The notes beneath the pieces were generated by a model. It saw nothing but the letters and a program-made list of their open reading frames with translations, was not told the DNA's origin and searched no databases. From Dinoroseobacter sp049801095 (GTDB taxonomy: Bacteria > Pseudomonadota > Alphaproteobacteria > Rhodobacterales > Rhodobacteraceae), in NCBI RefSeq assembly GCF_049801095.1, contig NZ_JBNAGH010000012.1, forward strand, positions 15,325-79,324: a stretch of 64,000 nucleotides of DNA. Reading direction: 5' to 3'. A program made the translations under genes and the position numbers. Shown piece after piece: positions 23,789 through 33,058 of the stretch (its first letter is position 1; each line of letters opens with the position of its first letter).

Positions 23789-24570
23789 CCGATCTCAGCC
23801 CGCTCGACCATGCCCATGCGGCGATGGAGGCGGCCCCGGAGGATGACGCGGCGCGGCTCCGCTTCTATGAGCGGCTCGCGGACGCGGAACTGTTCATGCT
23901 GCTCTCGGCAGAGGCGGACGGGGATCAGGTCGCGCCGCAGCTTTTCCCGGTGGAGGGCGACAATTACGTGCTGGTGTTCGACCGTGAAGATCGGCTCACC
24001 CGTTTTGCTGAGGGGGCTGCCGAATATGCGGGTCTCTCGGGGCGGACCGTGGTGCAATTGCTGAGCGAGCAGGGGCTCGGGCTGGGCGTCAATCTCGATG
24101 TGGCGCCTTCGGCGACGCTGCTGCCGCCCGCTGCCGTGGCCTGGCTGGCCGAGACGGTCGGCGAGGACCCGGAGGAGGTTGCCGCCACCCCCGAGGAGAT
24201 CCTGCCCCCCGGGGGTCTGCCGGAGGCTGTTCTGACGGCGCTCGACACCAAACTCGCGACCAGTGCCGGGCTCGCCCGGACCGCCTATCTCGCCGGTGTC
24301 CGCTATGAGGGCGGGCGCACGGGCCACCTGCTGGGCTTTCTGGGAACGGTGCCCGGGGCGGAACCCGCGTTGGCAGCCGCTGCGCGCGAGGCGTTGGTCT
24401 TTTCCGGGATCGAAGCGGGCGCGCTCGATGTGGGGTTCCTGCGGGACAGTGATCCGGTGGCGGGCGCCTTGGCGCGCCACGGTTTGCGCTTCGATCTGCC
24501 CGATGCCGAAAGCTATACTGGCCCCGCGGCCCCGGGCATGGATCCTGAACGCCCACCGCGCCTGAAATAG
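23785..24570 (+). CDS. SseB-family protein
   Basis: 261 residues. The SseB N-terminal domain (about 10-110) is recognisable by LSPLDHAHAAMEAAPEDDAA, RFYERLADAELFMLLS and LFPVEGDNYVLVFDREDRL; the rest is a divergent C-terminal domain. SseB-type proteins lack a fixed catalytic role in most bacteria. ATG 23785 overlaps the previous stop and is preferred over the longer frame that begins inside the UDG gene. No signal peptide or membrane helix. Confidence 0.78.
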   Translation: MTDLSPLDHAHAAMEAAPEDDAARLRFYERLADAELFMLLSAEADGDQVAPQLFPVEGDNYVLVFDREDRLTRFAEGAAEYAGLSGRTVVQLLSEQGLGLGVNLDVAPSATLLPPAAVAWLAETVGEDPEEVAATPEEILPPGGLPEAVLTALDTKLATSAGLARTAYLAGVRYEGGRTGHLLGFLGTVPGAEPALAAAAREALVFSGIEAGALDVGFLRDSDPVAGALARHGLRFDLPDAESYTGPAAPGMDPERPPRLK

Positions 24571-24574
24571 CGGA

Positions 24575-25513
24575 TCAGTATCCGGCGGAGCGATCCACGA
24601 GATGGAGCAACGCCTCCCCCGCCTCGGCTCGGCGGATATTCTCGACCACCACGCGGCTCGCGGTGCTGGGCCGGGTTTCCGAGGCGATATGGGGCGTGAC
24701 CGTCACCTGCGGATGGGCCCAATAGGGATGCTCCGGAGGCAGAGGCTCGGTGCGGAAGACATCGAGCGTGGCATGCCCGACTTGCCCAGTGTCCAGCGCG
24801 GCCAGCAGCGCGTCATCATCGATCAACCCGCCCCGTCCGGGATTCAGGACAACCGCGCCTTTGGCAAGTTGGGTGAGCGCGTCGGTGCTCAGAATCCCAT
24901 CCGTGGCCGGGGTGTAAGGGAGGAGGAGAATGACGATCTCCGCCCCCTCCAAGGCCTTGGGCAGGTCATCGCCATGGAAGCTCTCAACACCCGGGAGGGA
25001 TTTCGGACGGCGCGACCAGCCCCGCACCTGGAAGTTCAACCCGACCAGGGACGCACAGACCGCCGCCCCCAGCGCGCCGAGCCCCAGAACGGTCACGCGC
25101 CGGTCCCGGGCGAGCGGCGGTATGAACTCGAAATGCCGCCAGATGCCATCCTGAGCGGCGAGCATCTGATCCATCCCCAGATGGTGGCGCAGGACATGAC
25201 CCGTGCACCACTCAACCATCCCCTCGGTCAGCCCGGTATCGACCATCCGCGTCAGCGGGATCGTCAGTGTCGGATTGCCGACCACCTCCTCCACACCGGC
25301 CCAAAGGTTCTGCACCATGCGGGCGCGGGTGAAGGGGGTGAAATCCTCCACCGGGCCATTGGGCGCGAAGATGATGTAGTCCACACCGCCCGGGTCGCTC
25401 AAATCGCAATCGAGCCGCGCCTCGATCTCGGCTTCCGCCAAGGCGGCGCGCAAAGGGGCCTCATATTGGGCCCAGCGTTGATCATTGGCCGCGAAGAGAA
25501 TGCGAGGGGGCAT
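24575..25513 (-). CDS. ghrA: Glyoxylate/hydroxypyruvate reductase, GhrA-like
   Basis: 312 residues of the D-2-hydroxyacid dehydrogenase family. The Rossmann motif is VLGLGALGAAVCASL (near 140-154), followed by GWSRRPKSLPGV. The catalytic Arg is in LNPGRGGLIDDDALL (near 222), the Glu is in TEPLPPEHPYW and the His in VTPHIASETRPST (near 275). GhrA reduces glyoxylate and hydroxypyruvate with NADPH. ATG 25513 fits the family start (MPPRILFAAND); the longer frame overlaps rodA. It lies 7 bp after rodA, so it may be the last gene of the rod operon, or have its own promoter. Confidence 0.88.
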   Translation of the reverse strand: MPPRILFAANDQRWAQYEAPLRAALAEAEIEARLDCDLSDPGGVDYIIFAPNGPVEDFTPFTRARMVQNLWAGVEEVVGNPTLTIPLTRMVDTGLTEGMVEWCTGHVLRHHLGMDQMLAAQDGIWRHFEFIPPLARDRRVTVLGLGALGAAVCASLVGLNFQVRGWSRRPKSLPGVESFHGDDLPKALEGAEIVILLLPYTPATDGILSTDALTQLAKGAVVLNPGRGGLIDDDALLAALDTGQVGHATLDVFRTEPLPPEHPYWAHPQVTVTPHIASETRPSTASRVVVENIRRAEAGEALLHLVDRSAGY

Positions 25514-25520
25514 GGGCAGT

Positions 25521-26660
25521 CTACCTGGGTCGGTGGATATGGGCGCTCTGGACGAGGCCGAAGGCGACGAGCAGCACGAGCATGGCCGAGCCGCCATAGC
25601 TGACCAGCGGCAGCGGGACGCCCACCACCGGGGCGAGGCCCATCACCATGGCCATGTTCACGGCAAAGAAGAAAAAGAAGGTCGCCGCAACGCCGATGAT
25701 CAACAGGCTCGAGAACCGGTCCCGCGTTCGCAGGGCAGACACCAGACAGAAGGCGATGATCAGCCCGTAAAGCGCCAGCAGGGAGATGCCGCCGATAAAC
25801 CCGAACTCCTCGGCGAGCGTCGTGAAGATGAAATCCGTGTGTTTCTCGGGCAGGAAGTTCAGACGGCTCTGAGTGCCTTCCATGAAACCCTTGCCCGTGA
25901 CCCCGCCGGAGCCCAGGGCGATCTTCGATTGGGTGATGTGATAGCCCGCGCCGAGCGGGTCGTTTTCGGGGTTCAGGAAGGTGTCGATGCGTCGGTACTG
26001 GTAGTCCTTCAGGAGCTGCCATTCCGTCCCGCGCGAGAAGATCACTGCCGCCACAAGGCCGACCCCCGCGCAGATCACCACCGCGAAATAGAGCCAATGG
26101 ACCCCGGCCGCGAACATCACCACGCCGCCGCCCGCGGTCAGCAGGATCGAGGTGCCGAGATCGGGCTGCTTCAACACCAGCGCCACGGGCACCATGATCG
26201 CGATCAGCGGCAGGATCACCCAGAGCGGCCGCGAAGTCTTTTTGACGTCGAGCACATCGTAATAGGTCGCCAGCAGCATGATCAGGGTGATCTTCATCAG
26301 CTCCGAAGGCTGCAGCCGCATGAAGCCCAGATCGATCCAGCGCTGGGCGCCCATGCCCACGACCCCGAAGAACTCCACCGCCAAGAGCAGTACGAGAGAG
26401 ACGAGATAGGCCAGCACCGAGAGGTTGCGCCAGACATAGATCGGGACAAAGGCCACCACGAACATGAGCGTCATGCCGAGGGCAAAGCGCTTCATCTGCG
26501 GCTCCACCCAGGGGGTCATGGAGCCGCCCGCCACGGAATAGAGCATCAGAAAGCCGAAACAGGCCACCGCGATCAGCAGCAGAATCAGGCCCCAGTTGAG
26601 ATGCAGCGCCTTGGCAAAACCCGAGGGGACGCGCTGGATCTGGGACTCAAGATAGCTCAT
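25521..26660 (-). CDS. rodA: Rod-shape SEDS glycosyltransferase RodA
   Basis: 379 residues with about ten transmembrane helices. The SEDS marks are FAAGVHWLYFAVVICAGVGL, the conserved Asp/His loop region SRGTEWQLLKDYQYRRIDTFLNPENDPLGAGYHITQSKIALGSG (described as one region near 205-250) and PLVSYGGSAMLVLL near the end. RodA polymerises lipid II in the elongasome and pairs with PBP2. The start ATG 26660 overlaps the mrdA stop as ATGA (26657-26660), coupling production of the two partners. Confidence 0.95.
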   Translation of the reverse strand: MSYLESQIQRVPSGFAKALHLNWGLILLLIAVACFGFLMLYSVAGGSMTPWVEPQMKRFALGMTLMFVVAFVPIYVWRNLSVLAYLVSLVLLLAVEFFGVVGMGAQRWIDLGFMRLQPSELMKITLIMLLATYYDVLDVKKTSRPLWVILPLIAIMVPVALVLKQPDLGTSILLTAGGGVVMFAAGVHWLYFAVVICAGVGLVAAVIFSRGTEWQLLKDYQYRRIDTFLNPENDPLGAGYHITQSKIALGSGGVTGKGFMEGTQSRLNFLPEKHTDFIFTTLAEEFGFIGGISLLALYGLIIAFCLVSALRTRDRFSSLLIIGVAATFFFFFAVNMAMVMGLAPVVGVPLPLVSYGGSAMLVLLVAFGLVQSAHIHRPR

Positions 26661-28600
26661 GCGCGGCTGCGCCCTTCCGTCGGCTCAAGGCGTGGGCGCA
26701 GCTCCAGCGCGCGCTGACGCTCCTCGATCAGGTTGTGCTGATGGGCAGGATAGGCGCTGAGCGGCGGGAGCCCGTCATAGAGCGCCTGCAACAGGACATC
26801 GCGCGCGATCGGGGCCGCGGCCTTGGAGCCGCCGCCGCCATGTTCGACCACGACCGACACCGCATAGCGCGGTGCATCGAACGGGGCATAGCCCACGAAC
26901 AGCGCATGGTCGCGCCGGTTCCAGGGCAGATCCGCGTTGCGGAACACCCCGCGCGCCCGTTCCTCGGCGGTGATGTTGCGGACCTGGCTGGTGCCGGTCT
27001 TGCCCGCGATGCGGTAGGCCTTCTCGGTCACGCGGCTGCCATAGGCCGTGCCCTTACGCAGGTTGCTCACCTCGTACATGGAGCGTTGGATCACCTCGAG
27101 ATACCGACGGCGGATGCCGAGCGACGGCGCCTCGGGCACGGGGACAGGCGCGTTGTCGACCTTGCGCACGAGGCGGGGCATGATCTCGCGCCCCGTGGCG
27201 AGCCGCGCGGTCATCACCGCCAATTGCAGGGGCGAGGTCAGCACGAAGCCCTGACCGATACAGGCGTTGAGCGTATCGCCCACCAGCCAGTCCTCGCCGC
27301 GATTGGCGCTCTTCCATGCCTTGTCGGGGATCAGCCCCTCGGCCACGGCGGACATGGGCAGATCGAACCGCTGCCCGAGGCCAAAGCGGCGGGCCATCTC
27401 GGCGATCTTCTCGATCCCGACGCGCTGGGCGACGTCGTAGTAATAGACGTCACAGCTCTCGCGCAGGCTGTCGACCAGGTTCATCCAGCCATGGCCGCCG
27501 CGTTTCCAGCAGTGGAAGCGCCGCCGCCCGAGCTCTGTATAGCCGCCGCACCAGACCCGTTCCTCGGTGTCGATCACCCCGGCTTCGAGCGCGGCGAGCG
27601 CCGTGATCATCTTGAAGGTCGAGCCGGGCGGATAGGTGCCCTGAACGGTCTTGTCGGCCAGCGGGCGGTATTCGTCATTCAGCAGCGCGCGATAATCCGG
27701 CCCCGAGATCCCGCGCACGAATTTGTTCGGGTCAAAGCTCGGCGCCGAAGCGATGGCGCGGATATCCCCATCGGCCATGTCGAGCACCACGACCGCAGCA
27801 CTCTCGCCCGCGAGGCGCGCCTCGGTGAAATTCTGCAGGGCGTGATCCAGGGTCAGCTGCACATTCGCACCGGAATTGCCCGCGTCCCGGCGCAACTCGC
27901 GCATCACGCGGCCCGCGGCGTTGACCTCGATCTGACGGGTGCCGGCGGAGCCGCGCAGGCTGCGCTCGAGCTTAGCCTCGACACCGGTCTTGCCGATCTG
28001 GAAGCGCGGGATCTGCAGCAGGGGGTCGTCATCCTGCAGCCGCTCAAGATCGTAATCGCTGACCGGGCCCACATAGCCGATGGAATGGGCGAAATCCTGG
28101 TCCAGCGGATAGATGCGGCTCAGACCGACCTCGGTCGTGATCCCGGGCAGGGCGGGGGCGTTCACGCCGATTTCGGAGAACTGCTCCCATGTCAGCCGGT
28201 CCGCGATGGTCACAGGCACAAAGGGCGAGCGGCGGCTCATTTCGCGGCGGGCACGGACAAGATCCTCTTCGGGCAGGGGCACGATATCGGTCAGCGTCTT
28301 GAGCACCGCATCCACATCGCCCGCATCCTCGCGCACGATCACCACCCGGTAATTCGGCGCGTTCCCGGCCAGCAACACGCCGTTGCGGTCATAGATCAGG
28401 CCCCGCGCCGGGGGCAGGAGGCGGATGTTGATCCGGTTTTCCTCGGCGAGGAACTGGAACTGCTCGGCCTGCTCAACCTGCAGCTCGCGCATCCGCAAGG
28501 CCAGCACGCCGAGCACTCCGGTCTGCAACCCACCGATAATCAGCCCGCGCCGCGTGATCGTGCGGACGCTGAGCTTGCTGTCTTTCTCGGATCGTTTCAC
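26657..28600 (-). CDS. mrdA: Penicillin-binding protein 2 (peptidoglycan transpeptidase)
   Basis: 647 residues from GTG 28600. One membrane anchor near 16-36 (RRGLIIGGLQTGVLGVLALRM), a PBP dimerisation domain, and a transpeptidase domain with SxxK (PGSTFKMITAL), SxN-equivalent (RESCDVYYYD) and KTG (AGKTGTSQV) boxes. It cross-links peptidoglycan in the elongasome with RodA. The GTG start overlaps the mreD stop (GTGA at 28597-28600), so the alternative upstream starts are not needed. The operon order mreB-mreC-mreD-mrdA-rodA is standard for alphaproteobacteria. Confidence 0.95.
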   Translation of the reverse strand: MKRSEKDSKLSVRTITRRGLIIGGLQTGVLGVLALRMRELQVEQAEQFQFLAEENRINIRLLPPARGLIYDRNGVLLAGNAPNYRVVIVREDAGDVDAVLKTLTDIVPLPEEDLVRARREMSRRSPFVPVTIADRLTWEQFSEIGVNAPALPGITTEVGLSRIYPLDQDFAHSIGYVGPVSDYDLERLQDDDPLLQIPRFQIGKTGVEAKLERSLRGSAGTRQIEVNAAGRVMRELRRDAGNSGANVQLTLDHALQNFTEARLAGESAAVVVLDMADGDIRAIASAPSFDPNKFVRGISGPDYRALLNDEYRPLADKTVQGTYPPGSTFKMITALAALEAGVIDTEERVWCGGYTELGRRRFHCWKRGGHGWMNLVDSLRESCDVYYYDVAQRVGIEKIAEMARRFGLGQRFDLPMSAVAEGLIPDKAWKSANRGEDWLVGDTLNACIGQGFVLTSPLQLAVMTARLATGREIMPRLVRKVDNAPVPVPEAPSLGIRRRYLEVIQRSMYEVSNLRKGTAYGSRVTEKAYRIAGKTGTSQVRNITAEERARGVFRNADLPWNRRDHALFVGYAPFDAPRYAVSVVVEHGGGGSKAAAPIARDVLLQALYDGLPPLSAYPAHQHNLIEERQRALELRPRLEPTEGRSRA

Positions 28601-29136
28601 TGGCGCATCCCCCGGATCCGCGGGCCATCGGTGGTGAGCGGGCGCACCCCAAGGACAAAGACACTGACTGCGACGACAAGCGGATAGATCGCGAGGGTCG
28701 TCGCCAGATGCAACAGATGCGCACCAAGGCTCGGTTGGGGCACGAAGGCCACGGCGAGCAGTACGCGCTCGGCCACCATCATCGCGGTGATCGTCCCCGC
28801 CACCATGCCGTATTCCAGAAGGAAGGGGATCTCCCCCTCCCGGTAGGCCTGGCGCCGGATCACCTCGGATCCGGCAAGGACCAGAAGCGCCCAAAGCCCG
28901 GGCGGGCGTTGGAACAGGAAATCCTCAAGCAGGACCGCCGCCACGACGAAGAGCACGGGCAGCACATCCGGCCGCCGCAGCACCCAGGCCAGCGTCACGC
29001 AGAGCACGAGATCCGGGCCCGGAAAGCGCGGCGCCTCGACCCGCAGGGGCAAAAGCGCCGTGATCAGCACCACGGCCACGATCAGGGCGAAGATACCGCG
29101 CAGGCTCCAGCGGCGGAGATCGAGCGCGCTATCCAT
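28597..29136 (-). CDS. mreD: Rod-shape-determining protein MreD
   Basis: 179 residues with about five membrane helices (from IFALIVAVVLITALLPLRV near 15 to LAIYPLVVAVSVFVLGV near 145). The conserved PDLVLCVTLAWVLRRPDVLPVL segment near 40 is typical. MreD is a membrane component of the elongasome and works with MreC. The start ATG 29136 lies 8 bp inside the mreC end, typical of translational coupling. Confidence 0.9.
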   Translation of the reverse strand: MDSALDLRRWSLRGIFALIVAVVLITALLPLRVEAPRFPGPDLVLCVTLAWVLRRPDVLPVLFVVAAVLLEDFLFQRPPGLWALLVLAGSEVIRRQAYREGEIPFLLEYGMVAGTITAMMVAERVLLAVAFVPQPSLGAHLLHLATTLAIYPLVVAVSVFVLGVRPLTTDGPRIRGMRQ

Positions 29137-30028
29137 CGGCCAAAGCCTCGAGTGCGGCGAGAGGCGGGGTGACGATGCCGTCAATCGGGGCGGCCTCGGG
29201 CAGGGGCGGGGTCGGCTGGCTGCGCAGCACGCGCAGGAATTTCAGCCGCTCATAATCCGCCGAGAGCCGCAGGCGGAACCGCCCATCCGTAGCGCGCGCC
29301 ACCTGCCCGGCCAGAAGATCCGCGGGAAAGAGCCCACCATCGCCCGACGTTACGACCCGGTCGCCGGGGCGGACTTGCTCCGGCGCCTCGATGAAATCGA
29401 TCAGCGGCGTGCCCGAATTGTCCCCCACCAGCATCGCACGCTGGCCCGACGGCTGCAGGATCACGGGCACACGGCTCGACGGGTCGGTCAGCAGCAGCAC
29501 CCGCGCCACGGACTCGCCCGTCCCGGCGATCCGCCCCACAAGGCCCAGCCCGTCCATGGTCGCCCAGCCATCCTGCACCCCGTCCTCGGCGCCCACATTC
29601 AGGATCACCGAGCGCCGGAAGGGCGAGCCGCTATCGGCCATGACCACGCCGGTGATGAAGGTCAGCTCCGGCTCGATCCGCACGGTGTTGAGATCCTTGA
29701 GCTGGGCGTTCTCCTGCTCCAGCTGCAGAGCGGCCTCGCGCCAGGCTTTCATCTGCTGGAGCTCGCGGCGCAGCTCCTCGTTTTGCTCATAGAGGCGGGC
29801 ATAGGACTGGAAGTCCTCGGCCATGCGCGACAGCCCGGTGATCGGCGCCATGGCCCAGTCAAGCCCGGGCACGACCCGCTCGACAATATCCATGCGGATC
29901 CGTTCGACCCGTGGGCTGTCGATACGCCAGAGCAGGAAGAGACCGAGCAGCCCCACAACGAGACAGCCGACCAGCACACGGCGGATCGGCTTGAAATAAC
30001 TGTCGTCGTCGTTGCGGTATCGTGCCAA
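29129..30028 (-). CDS. mreC: Rod-shape-determining protein MreC
   Basis: 299 residues. A single N-terminal membrane helix (RVLVGCLVVGLLGLFLLWRI near 17-37), a coiled coil (LYEQNEELRRELQQMKAW and LQLEQENAQLKDLN near 75-115), and the two beta domains with GRIAGTGESVARVLLLTDPSSRVPV and GDRVVTSGDGGLFPADLL. MreC forms periplasmic filaments that activate PBP2-RodA. It is followed by mreD with an 8 bp overlap and preceded by mreB with a 35 bp gap. Confidence 0.95.
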   Translation of the reverse strand: MARYRNDDDSYFKPIRRVLVGCLVVGLLGLFLLWRIDSPRVERIRMDIVERVVPGLDWAMAPITGLSRMAEDFQSYARLYEQNEELRRELQQMKAWREAALQLEQENAQLKDLNTVRIEPELTFITGVVMADSGSPFRRSVILNVGAEDGVQDGWATMDGLGLVGRIAGTGESVARVLLLTDPSSRVPVILQPSGQRAMLVGDNSGTPLIDFIEAPEQVRPGDRVVTSGDGGLFPADLLAGQVARATDGRFRLRLSADYERLKFLRVLRSQPTPPLPEAAPIDGIVTPPLAALEALADG

Positions 30029-30063
30029 GGCTCCTCCTCAGCGGGCGCTGCCGCCGGGTTGCG

Positions 30064-31101
30064 TTAGCTTTCGTAGTCGATCGCGTGGCGCAGTTGCTTT
30101 TCGTATTCGAGCGCCTTGCCTGTGCCCAAGGCTACACAATTCAGCGACTCGTCGGCAATAGAAATGGGCAGACCCGTCTGCTCGCGCAGGGCAAGATCCA
30201 GCTCACCCAGAAGCGCGCCACCCCCGGTCAGCATGACACCGCGATCCACGATGTCCGCGGCGAGATCCGGCGGCGTCGCTTCGAGCGCGGTCATCACCGC
30301 CTCGCAGATCTGCTGGACCGGTTCGGCCAGGGCCTCGGCCACCTGGGCCTGGTTGAGCTCGGCCTCTTTCGGCACCCCGTTCAAAAGGTCGCGCCCGCGG
30401 ATATGGATTGTCGCCCCGCGCCCGTCATCGGGCATGCGCGACGTTCCGATGGAGGTCTTGATGCGCTCCGCCGTTGCCTCCCCAATGAGGAGGTTCTGCT
30501 GGCGGCGCAGATAATTGATGATCGCCTCATCCATGCGGTCGCCGCCCACACGGACCGAGCGCGCGTAAACGATATCGCCGAGGCTGAGCACGGCGACTTC
30601 GGTCGTCCCGCCACCGATATCCACAACCATGGATCCGGTCGGATCGGTGATCGGCATCCCCGCACCGATGGCCGCCGCAATCGGCTCGGCGATCAGGCCC
30701 GCGCGGCGCGCACCGGCCTTGAGCACGGAATCGCGGATCGCGCGTTTCTCAACCGGGGTCGCGCCATGGGGCACGCAGACGATGATCTTGGGCTTCGAGA
30801 AGAATGTCCGGCGGTGCACCTTGCGGATGAAATGCTTGATCATCTCTTCGGCCACGTCGAAATCCGCGATCACACCCTCGCGCATGGGGCGGATGGCCTC
30901 GATGGACCCGGGCGTCCGGCCCAGCATCATCTTGGCGTCTTCGCCCACGGCCAGAACCTGCTTCTTGCCGTCCTTCACATGATAGGCCACCACGGAGGGC
31001 TCATTCAGGATGATGCCCTTGCCTTTGACATAGACCAGCGTGTTCGCTGTCCCGAGGTCGATCGCCATATCCGTTGAAAAGAGCGAAAAGCCACCTGCCA
31101 T
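30064..31101 (-). CDS. mreB: Rod-shape-determining actin-like protein MreB
   Basis: 345 residues, usual length. Actin-fold phosphate loops are DLGTANTLVYVKGKG (near 16) and VVDIGGGTTEVAVLSLG (near 155-171); the adenosine loop is LTGGGALLGELD (near 288). The N-terminus (MAGGFSLFSTDMAIDLGTANT) can form the membrane-binding amphipathic segment. It sets rod shape by positioning cell-wall synthesis. First gene of the mre operon; the 196 bp to leuA should hold its promoter. Confidence 0.97.
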   Translation of the reverse strand: MAGGFSLFSTDMAIDLGTANTLVYVKGKGIILNEPSVVAYHVKDGKKQVLAVGEDAKMMLGRTPGSIEAIRPMREGVIADFDVAEEMIKHFIRKVHRRTFFSKPKIIVCVPHGATPVEKRAIRDSVLKAGARRAGLIAEPIAAAIGAGMPITDPTGSMVVDIGGGTTEVAVLSLGDIVYARSVRVGGDRMDEAIINYLRRQQNLLIGEATAERIKTSIGTSRMPDDGRGATIHIRGRDLLNGVPKEAELNQAQVAEALAEPVQQICEAVMTALEATPPDLAADIVDRGVMLTGGGALLGELDLALREQTGLPISIADESLNCVALGTGKALEYEKQLRHAIDYES

Positions 31102-31297
31102 TGCCCGCCTACCCCACGTCTAGAATCCTTGGCACAGACTCGGGCGCGCCGAGGTGCACGTCTTAATGACCGCTGCACCGCAGCGGGTAAAGACCCATTC
31201 CCCCAGCCTATGGCAGCTTTCCGCCATCAGGCCAAGGCGGGGATGCAGGGTCTTGACGGGGGCCGGGAGGGCCCGCCGCCGCGTTTTATCCGCCCGG

Positions 31298-32875
31298 TCA
31301 GCTCACATCCTTATAGGAGACCTCGCGCCGGTCGCTGCCTTCGGGCGTCTTTTCGCGCCGCACCAGGAGCCGGTTCAGGGCCTGCACATAGGCTTTGGCC
31401 GAGGCCACAACCGTGTCCGTATCCGCCGCCTGACCGGAGACGATGCGCCCCTCCTCCTCCAGCCGGACGGTAACCGTGGCCTGGGCGTCGGTGCCCTCGG
31501 TGACTGCATGCACCTGATAAAGCTGCAGCCGCGCCCCATGGGGGAACAACGTCTTGACCGCGTTGAAGGTCGCATCCACCGGGCCGTCGCCCTGTGCGGT
31601 GGTCTGGGTGTCGGTGCCATCCACGGTCAGGGTCAGGTCCGCCGATTGTGGCGCTTCGGTCCCGCAGATCACGCGCAGGAACTTGACCTGCAGACGCTCC
31701 CGCGCAGGGTCGGTGCTGGCCTCGCCCATCAGGGCGACCAGATCCTCGTCATAGACCTCTTTCTTGCGGTCGGCCAAAGCCTTGAAGCGGACAAAGACAT
31801 CCTTGAGCTGGTTGTCGCCCAGCTCATAACCCAGATCGGACAGCTTGGCGCGCAGGGCCGCGCGGCCGGAATGCTTGCCCATGACCAGATTGGTCTCGCT
31901 GAGGCCGATATCCTCGGGGCGCATGATCTCGAAGGTCTCGGCGTTCTTCAACATGCCGTCCTGGTGGATGCCGCTCTCATGGGCGAAGGCGTTCTTGCCG
32001 ACAATCGCTTTGTTGAACTGCACTGCAAAGCCCGAGACCGAGGCGACCCGGCGCGAGATGTTCATGATCTTCTGGGTGTCGATGCCGGTTTGGTAGGGCA
32101 TGATGTCGTTGCGCACGCGCAGGGCCATGACGACCTCTTCCAGCGCGGTATTGCCTGCACGCTCGCCCAAGCCGTTGATCGTGCATTCGATCTGGCGCGC
32201 GCCCGCATCCACGGCGGCCAAGGCGTTGGCGGTCGCCATGCCCAGATCGTTATGGCAATGGGTGGCGAACGTCACGTCCCCCGCGCCAGGGATGTCACCG
32301 ATCAGTCGCGCGATCAGGTCCGCGCTCTCCCGCGGGGCGGTATAGCCCACGGTGTCGGGGATGTTGATCGTGGTGGCGCCTGCCTTGATCGCGATCTCGA
32401 TCACCCGGCAGAGATAGTCATACTCCGTGCGCGTGGCGTCCATGGGCGACCATTGGATATTGTCGCAGAGGTTGCGCGCATGGGTGACCGTGTCGTGGAT
32501 CCGGTCCGCCATCTCGTCCATGGTCAGGTTCGGAATGGCGCGGTGCAGGGGCGAAGTGCCGATAAAGGTGTGGATCCGGGGCTGGCGGGCATGGCGCACG
32601 GCTTCCCAGCAGCGGTCGATATCCTTGAAATTCGCCCGGGCCAGCCCGCAGATCACCGAATTCTGGGCGTTCTTGGCAATCGCGCTCACCGCGGCGAAGT
32701 CGCCATCGGAGGCGATTGGGAAACCCGCCTCGATGATATCGACGCCCATCTCGTCGAGCAGACCGGCAATCTCCAGCTTCTCGTCATGGGTCATGGTCGC
32801 GCCCGGGCTTTGCTCGCCGTCGCGCAAGGTCGTGTCGAAAATCAACACGCGGTCCTGTTTCGTCTTGTCGGTCAT
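31298..32875 (-). CDS. leuA: 2-isopropylmalate synthase
   Basis: 525 residues. It condenses acetyl-CoA with 2-oxoisovalerate, the first committed step of leucine synthesis. Motifs are FDTTLRDGEQSPGATMT (near 13), the metal-binding HCHNDLGMATANALAAV (near 205) and GLGERAGNTALEEVVMAL (near 236), plus the C-terminal LeuA regulatory domain (about 395-505) that binds leucine for feedback inhibition. ATG 32875 is the family start. A leader peptide with four leucine codons lies upstream, so transcription is probably leucine-attenuated. Confidence 0.97.
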   Translation of the reverse strand: MTDKTKQDRVLIFDTTLRDGEQSPGATMTHDEKLEIAGLLDEMGVDIIEAGFPIASDGDFAAVSAIAKNAQNSVICGLARANFKDIDRCWEAVRHARQPRIHTFIGTSPLHRAIPNLTMDEMADRIHDTVTHARNLCDNIQWSPMDATRTEYDYLCRVIEIAIKAGATTINIPDTVGYTAPRESADLIARLIGDIPGAGDVTFATHCHNDLGMATANALAAVDAGARQIECTINGLGERAGNTALEEVVMALRVRNDIMPYQTGIDTQKIMNISRRVASVSGFAVQFNKAIVGKNAFAHESGIHQDGMLKNAETFEIMRPEDIGLSETNLVMGKHSGRAALRAKLSDLGYELGDNQLKDVFVRFKALADRKKEVYDEDLVALMGEASTDPARERLQVKFLRVICGTEAPQSADLTLTVDGTDTQTTAQGDGPVDATFNAVKTLFPHGARLQLYQVHAVTEGTDAQATVTVRLEEEGRIVSGQAADTDTVVASAKAYVQALNRLLVRREKTPEGSDRREVSYKDVS

Positions 32876-32948
32876 GGGATGTCTCTTGGATTAGCCGTTT
32901 ATGTCTGTCGCGAATGGCGCGGCGGATACCTCTGAGCGGTCGCGCCGA

Positions 32949-32990
32949 ACGGCACGCTCAGAGGCGGCTAAGAAGGAGGAGACGTGCAGC
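32949..32990 (-). promoter_or_regulatory. Attenuator hairpin between leucine leader and leuA
   Basis: On the minus strand CCTCTGAGCG, containing the leader stop codon, pairs with CGCTCAGAGG about 16 bases later. The arms are perfect over 10 bp; the leucine codons sit immediately before the first arm. No T tract follows directly, so the control could be termination-like through Rho or translation blocking. The exact ends of the second arm lie near 32930-32940 on the plus strand. Confidence 0.6.
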
Positions 32991-33050
32991 ATCGCGCGCG
33001 CCGATCAGGGCGCGCGGCAAAATCGTGTCAGAGGCGGATTGCAGCGTCAT
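32958..33050 (-). CDS. leuA leader peptide (LeuL-like)
   Basis: A 30-residue open frame, ATG 33050 to TGA 32958, reading MTLQSASDTILPRALIGARD followed by AARLLLLSRL. Four consecutive leucine codons (CTC CTC CTT CTT at residues 24-27) and a final Leu lie just before the stop. Seven of 30 residues are leucine. This is the classic layout of an amino-acid attenuator: a ribosome stalled for charged tRNA-Leu would cover the hairpin overlapping the stop. It lies 83 bp upstream of leuA on the same strand. The call rests on codon content and position; no experimental evidence is available here. Confidence 0.8.
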   Translation of the reverse strand: MTLQSASDTILPRALIGARDAARLLLLSRL

Positions 33051-33058
33051 GGGCCCCT

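Noticed and set aside
26735..28687. 650-codon plus-strand open frame opposite mrdA
   Set aside because: Shadow of the PBP2 gene, with the same low-complexity Arg/His composition and no motif.
31154..32935. 593-codon plus-strand frame opposite leuA
   Set aside because: Antisense shadow; LeuA is complete and conserved on the minus strand.
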